Below are positions 3,064 to 5,140 of a DNA stretch of 5,140 nucleotides, piece after piece. The DNA is from JBQTJJ01 sp052387235. GTDB taxonomy: Bacteria > Actinomycetota > Acidimicrobiia > Acidimicrobiales > GCA-2861595. A program made the position numbers and the translations under genes. The stretch is taken from assembly GCA_052387235.1 (NCBI GenBank), contig JBQTJJ010000117.1, positions 1 through 5,140 on the forward strand. The letters are read 5' to 3'. Under the pieces are notes generated by a model that saw nothing but the letters and a program-made list of their open reading frames with translations, was not told the origin of the DNA and made no database searches. Every line of letters begins with the position of its first letter. The stretch's first letter is position 1.

Positions 3064-5056
3064 CGCCGGTCCGCTCCTCCGGGACCTCGGGCGGCCCGGC
3101 GGCGGGAGGGTCGCCGGCCGCAGCCGTTGCCGCGGCCTCGGCCTCGACCGTCGTGGTGCCACCGTCGCCGTTGGTCTTGGCGGGAGCCGGGGGCGGCGCC
3201 GGTGCCGCCACCTCGCCGGCCGGCGCCGTGGCGGCAGTGGCGGTGATCTCGCCGGCGGTGGCGGCGGTATCGCCGTCGGCCGGATCGGCCGGCGCCGTGG
3301 CGGCAGTGGCGGCGGTCTCGCCGGCGGATGGATCGGCCGGCGCCGGCGCAGGGGGAACGTCGGTGGCGGTCTCGCCGGCGGATGGATCGGCCGGCGCAGG
3401 GGGAACGTCGGTGGCGGCGGCATCGCCGGCGGCCGGATCGGCCGGCGCCGGCGCCACCTCGGCGGCGGGTACGGGGTCGGAGCCGGGCACGGCAGCGCCA
3501 CCCGGGCCGGACGGCTCGGGCGCGGGGCCGGCCGCGGCCGTCGTGGTGGGTGCGCCGGCGGCGCCGGCGGTCGGTGCCTCCGGCGTCTCGGACGCGGGGG
3601 CGTGGGGGCGACCGGGCGGGGGCGGGGGGCGCCGGCGGGCCGCGGGCTGACCGGGGGCGCGCCCGGCTCGGGGGGCCGGGCGCCCGGCGCGGGGCGGGCC
3701 GGGCGGGGGCGGCATGGCGATGCCGAGCATGGCGGCCAGCGCCGGCACCCGGCCCGAGGCCTGGCGTGCGGCCTGCAGGAGGGGCTCACCGGGTTCGGCC
3801 GGGAGGCCGACGGGCTTGACCGTCCGGCGCACGGGGGACTCGGCCACTGCGTCCAGCAGCGTGGCCCAGCGGTCGGGGGTGGCGTCGGGGGTCATGGCGG
3901 CGCCGGCCGCCTCGCTCAGGCGCACGGCCAGGTCGGCTGGGAAGCGGCTGGCGGGGTCGGGCGGGTGGGCCGACAGGCGCAGGGCCCGCACCAGGCGGCC
4001 CTCGTCGAGGGCACCGGCGACGTCGGTGACCCACTTGTCGCGGTGCTCGGTGACGCGGCGCTCCAGGGCCTGGCGGAGGGTGCCGGCCAGGAGCCGGCCC
4101 TCGTCGTCGCGCGCGGCGTCGGCGCCAGCGACCACCGACCGCAGGTCCCGCAGCGACACCTCGTCGACGACCTTGGCCGCGGCCTCGGCCCGGTCCCGCC
4201 ACTCGGCCGCCTTCAGCTGGGGCAGGAGCTGCTCGGCCAGGGCCATCAGGGGACCGGGGTGGACCTCCTGCTGGCCCTCCTCCTTCAAGCGGGCGTTCTG
4301 GGTCTCGATGGCCTGGCGCACGGCCGGGATCCCGCCCCGGAGCACCTGCTCGGCGATGGGCCGCTGCTCGGGAGGCAGGGTCTCCAGCACGGCGGCGCGG
4401 TGGACGTTGGCCGGCGCCAGCCGCTTGGGCTTGGGTGCGGCCGGCTCGGCCGGCGGCGGGGTGGGGCGGCCCCGGCCCTCGGCACGGGCGCCGTCACGGG
4501 GACGGCTGGGCCGGCGGTCCTCGCGCCGGCCGTCCTCCGCGCCCTCCGGGCGGGGCCGGCGCTCGGGACGGGGACCGGCGGGACGCCCGGGCCCGCCCTC
4601 ACGGGGACGGGACGGCCCGCCGCGGCCCTGGTCGCCAGCTCCCGGCCGCCGCTCGGGCCGGCCGGCGCCGGCCCCCGGGCCGCCACCGGGGCGGCGGTCG
4701 GGCCGGCCACCGCCCTGGCCGCCGTCCCACTCGCGATCCCGGCCCCGCCCCCGCTCGCGGGGCCGGTCCGACTTCGGCACGAGCGACGACGTGACGCCCT
4801 GGTGCTCACGGGGCGGCCCGATGATCTCGAGGCGGCTGGGCTCGTCCCGCTTCTTCTGGGGGGGCAGGATCGCGGTGATGGTGATGCCCTCGATCTCGAA
4901 GTCGGCCTCGGCCCGCACCACGTCGCCCACCCGGGCGCCCTCGTACAGCAGGCCGGCGTCCACGACGCCCTTGGGCTGCTTGGCGCCGGCGGCACGCCAG
5001 GTCCAGGTGCCGTCGTCCCTCGTACTCGTCAGCTCGACTTCGATGCGGCGGCCCAT
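3041..5056 (-). CDS. Uncharacterised 671-aa protein: beta-rich N-domain, Arg/Gly-rich linker, helical domain, Ala/Pro tail
   Basis: No named family is recognised. Residues 1-80 look like a small beta-barrel (RIEVELTSTRDDGTWTWRAA, GVVDAGLLYEGARVGDVVRA, EIEGITITAILPPQKKR), reminiscent of OB/S1-type nucleic-acid-binding domains. This is inferred from strand pattern only. Residues 95-213 are Arg/Gly/Pro-rich, strongly basic and probably disordered. Residues 214-449 are helical and read as conserved globular sequence (ETLPPEQRPIAEQVLRGGIP, LKAAEWRDRAEAAAKVVDEV, LVRALRLSAHPPD, PDRWATLLDAVAESPVRR, GLPAEPGEPLL). Residues 450-671 are a low-complexity Ala/Pro tail with a repeat block at about 530-623. 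The ATG at 5056 is supported by GAGG five nt upstream and an in-frame TAG five codons upstream. There is no signal peptide or membrane segment, so it is probably cytoplasmic. The layout suggests RNA or DNA binding, perhaps linked to translation, but this is unproven. The 3' end overlaps the convergent zinc-ribbon gene. Confidence 0.85.
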   Translation of the reverse strand: MGRRIEVELTSTRDDGTWTWRAAGAKQPKGVVDAGLLYEGARVGDVVRAEADFEIEGITITAILPPQKKRDEPSRLEIIGPPREHQGVTSSLVPKSDRPRERGRGRDREWDGGQGGGRPDRRPGGGPGAGAGRPERRPGAGDQGRGGPSRPREGGPGRPAGPRPERRPRPEGAEDGRREDRRPSRPRDGARAEGRGRPTPPPAEPAAPKPKRLAPANVHRAAVLETLPPEQRPIAEQVLRGGIPAVRQAIETQNARLKEEGQQEVHPGPLMALAEQLLPQLKAAEWRDRAEAAAKVVDEVSLRDLRSVVAGADAARDDEGRLLAGTLRQALERRVTEHRDKWVTDVAGALDEGRLVRALRLSAHPPDPASRFPADLAVRLSEAAGAAMTPDATPDRWATLLDAVAESPVRRTVKPVGLPAEPGEPLLQAARQASGRVPALAAMLGIAMPPPPGPPRAGRPAPRAGRAPGQPAARRRPPPPPGRPHAPASETPEAPTAGAAGAPTTTAAAGPAPEPSGPGGAAVPGSDPVPAAEVAPAPADPAAGDAAATDVPPAPADPSAGETATDVPPAPAPADPSAGETAATAATAPADPADGDTAATAGEITATAATAPAGEVAAPAPPPAPAKTNGDGGTTTVEAEAAATAAAGDPPAAGPPEVPEERTGVRDAGGR
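3197..3460 (-). repeat. Degenerate in-frame tandem repeats in the tail of the 671-aa protein
   Basis: Roughly five units of 16-23 codons follow one another. Each is built on PAPADP(S/A)(A/D)G(E/D)TA followed by Ala/Thr or DVPP. The two best copies start at 3311 and 3365 and are almost identical at DNA level, differing mainly by an in-frame 6-base insertion (CGGCGC) in the 3311 copy. A weaker copy starts at 3416, and more degenerate ones lie at about 3197-3310. All unit-length differences are multiples of three, so the frame is kept. Confidence 0.7.
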
Positions 5057-5077
5057 GTCGTCCTCAAGCTACCAACG

Positions 5078-5140
5078 GTGTCATCGACCGCGAGCGGGGA
5101 GGGGCCGGGGGCGTCGCTCGACGAACCGCCGGCCATCTGT
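5078..5140 (+). CDS. Possible start of a divergent gene running off the window
   Basis: From GTG 5078 a forward frame stays open to the window end (21 codons, MSSTASGEGPGASLDEPPAI...), with 18 of 21 codons ending in G or C, as expected for coding sequence here. It would start only 21 nt from the start of the 671-aa gene, divergently. No ribosome binding site is visible. The fragment is too short to identify. On the reverse strand two other frames are also open across this stretch, so a reverse-strand gene ending just upstream of the 671-aa gene remains a real alternative. Confidence 0.28.
   Translation, partial: MSSTASGEGPGASLDEPPAIC

Noticed and set aside
3197..3460. CRISPR-like array
   Set aside because: Units lack constant repeats with unique spacers, keep the reading frame, and encode a degenerate Ala/Pro tail; they are protein-coding tandem repeats.
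2808..3650. 280-codon forward frame opposite the tail of the 671-aa protein
   Set aside because: It is Ala/Gly/Ser low complexity created by the reverse-strand repeat codons. The reverse frame continues into convincing globular domains with a ribosome binding site, whereas this one has no domain and crosses the zinc-ribbon gene.
2743..3789. Reverse Pro/Arg-rich frame of 348 codons
   Set aside because: It is an alternative frame of the same repetitive tail, spans the element B palindrome and the zinc-ribbon gene, and has no conserved motif.
5029..5136. Reverse 35-codon frame starting ATG at 5136
   Set aside because: It would overlap the start of the 671-aa gene by 28 nt in another frame, has no recognisable features and no visible ribosome binding site within the window.

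Overview
The window is very GC-rich, with codon third positions almost all G or C, frequent GTG starts, stop-start overlaps and alanine/proline/glycine-rich low-complexity linkers. Together with a DUF4193-type protein, known from Actinobacteria, this points to a high-GC actinobacterium. An Acidimicrobiia-like lineage fits best, but that finer placement rests on resemblance recalled from family knowledge, not on a search.

Layout: (1) Positions 2-457 (+) are the 3' end of a lytic transglycosylase (SLT fold) gene whose start lies outside the window. (2) Positions 458-819 are non-coding and highly structured: an 11/12-bp inverted repeat, a TTGACG-type promoter candidate, a GC hairpin, a long inverted repeat (641-755), a second promoter candidate (TAGGGT) and a hairpin just upstream of the ribosome binding site. 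(3) Positions 820-2721 (+) form a tight four-gene operon with 4-, 1- and 4-nt overlaps: a DUF4193 acidic zinc-ribbon protein, an uncharacterised actinobacterial protein, a GNAT acetyltransferase and a Nudix hydrolase. (4) Positions 2722-2787 are a large near-perfect palindrome directly after the operon. (5) Positions 2842-3063 (+) are a small Cys4 zinc-ribbon gene, probably leaderless. (6) Positions 3041-5056 (-) encode a 671-aa protein of unknown function, with a conserved-looking beta-rich N-terminus, an arginine/glycine-rich segment, a helical domain and a repetitive Ala/Pro tail. It converges on the zinc-ribbon gene with a 23-nt overlap. (7) From 5078 (+) a divergent gene may begin and run out of the window.

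The most interesting signal is non-coding. The two intergenic regions, 641-795 and 2727-2858, appear to carry the same module in the same order: a palindrome beginning GGCAT with the arm core CCNGGAAGCC, then GCCTCCCCG four to five bases after it, then GTGTRGGGTTCCRCCCGCC. Each module leads into a gene for a small Cys4 zinc-ribbon protein. This could be a dispersed palindromic repeat family or a shared regulatory leader.

No mobile-element gene, CRISPR array, rRNA or tRNA was recognised. Functional links between the operon genes are inferred from gene order only.
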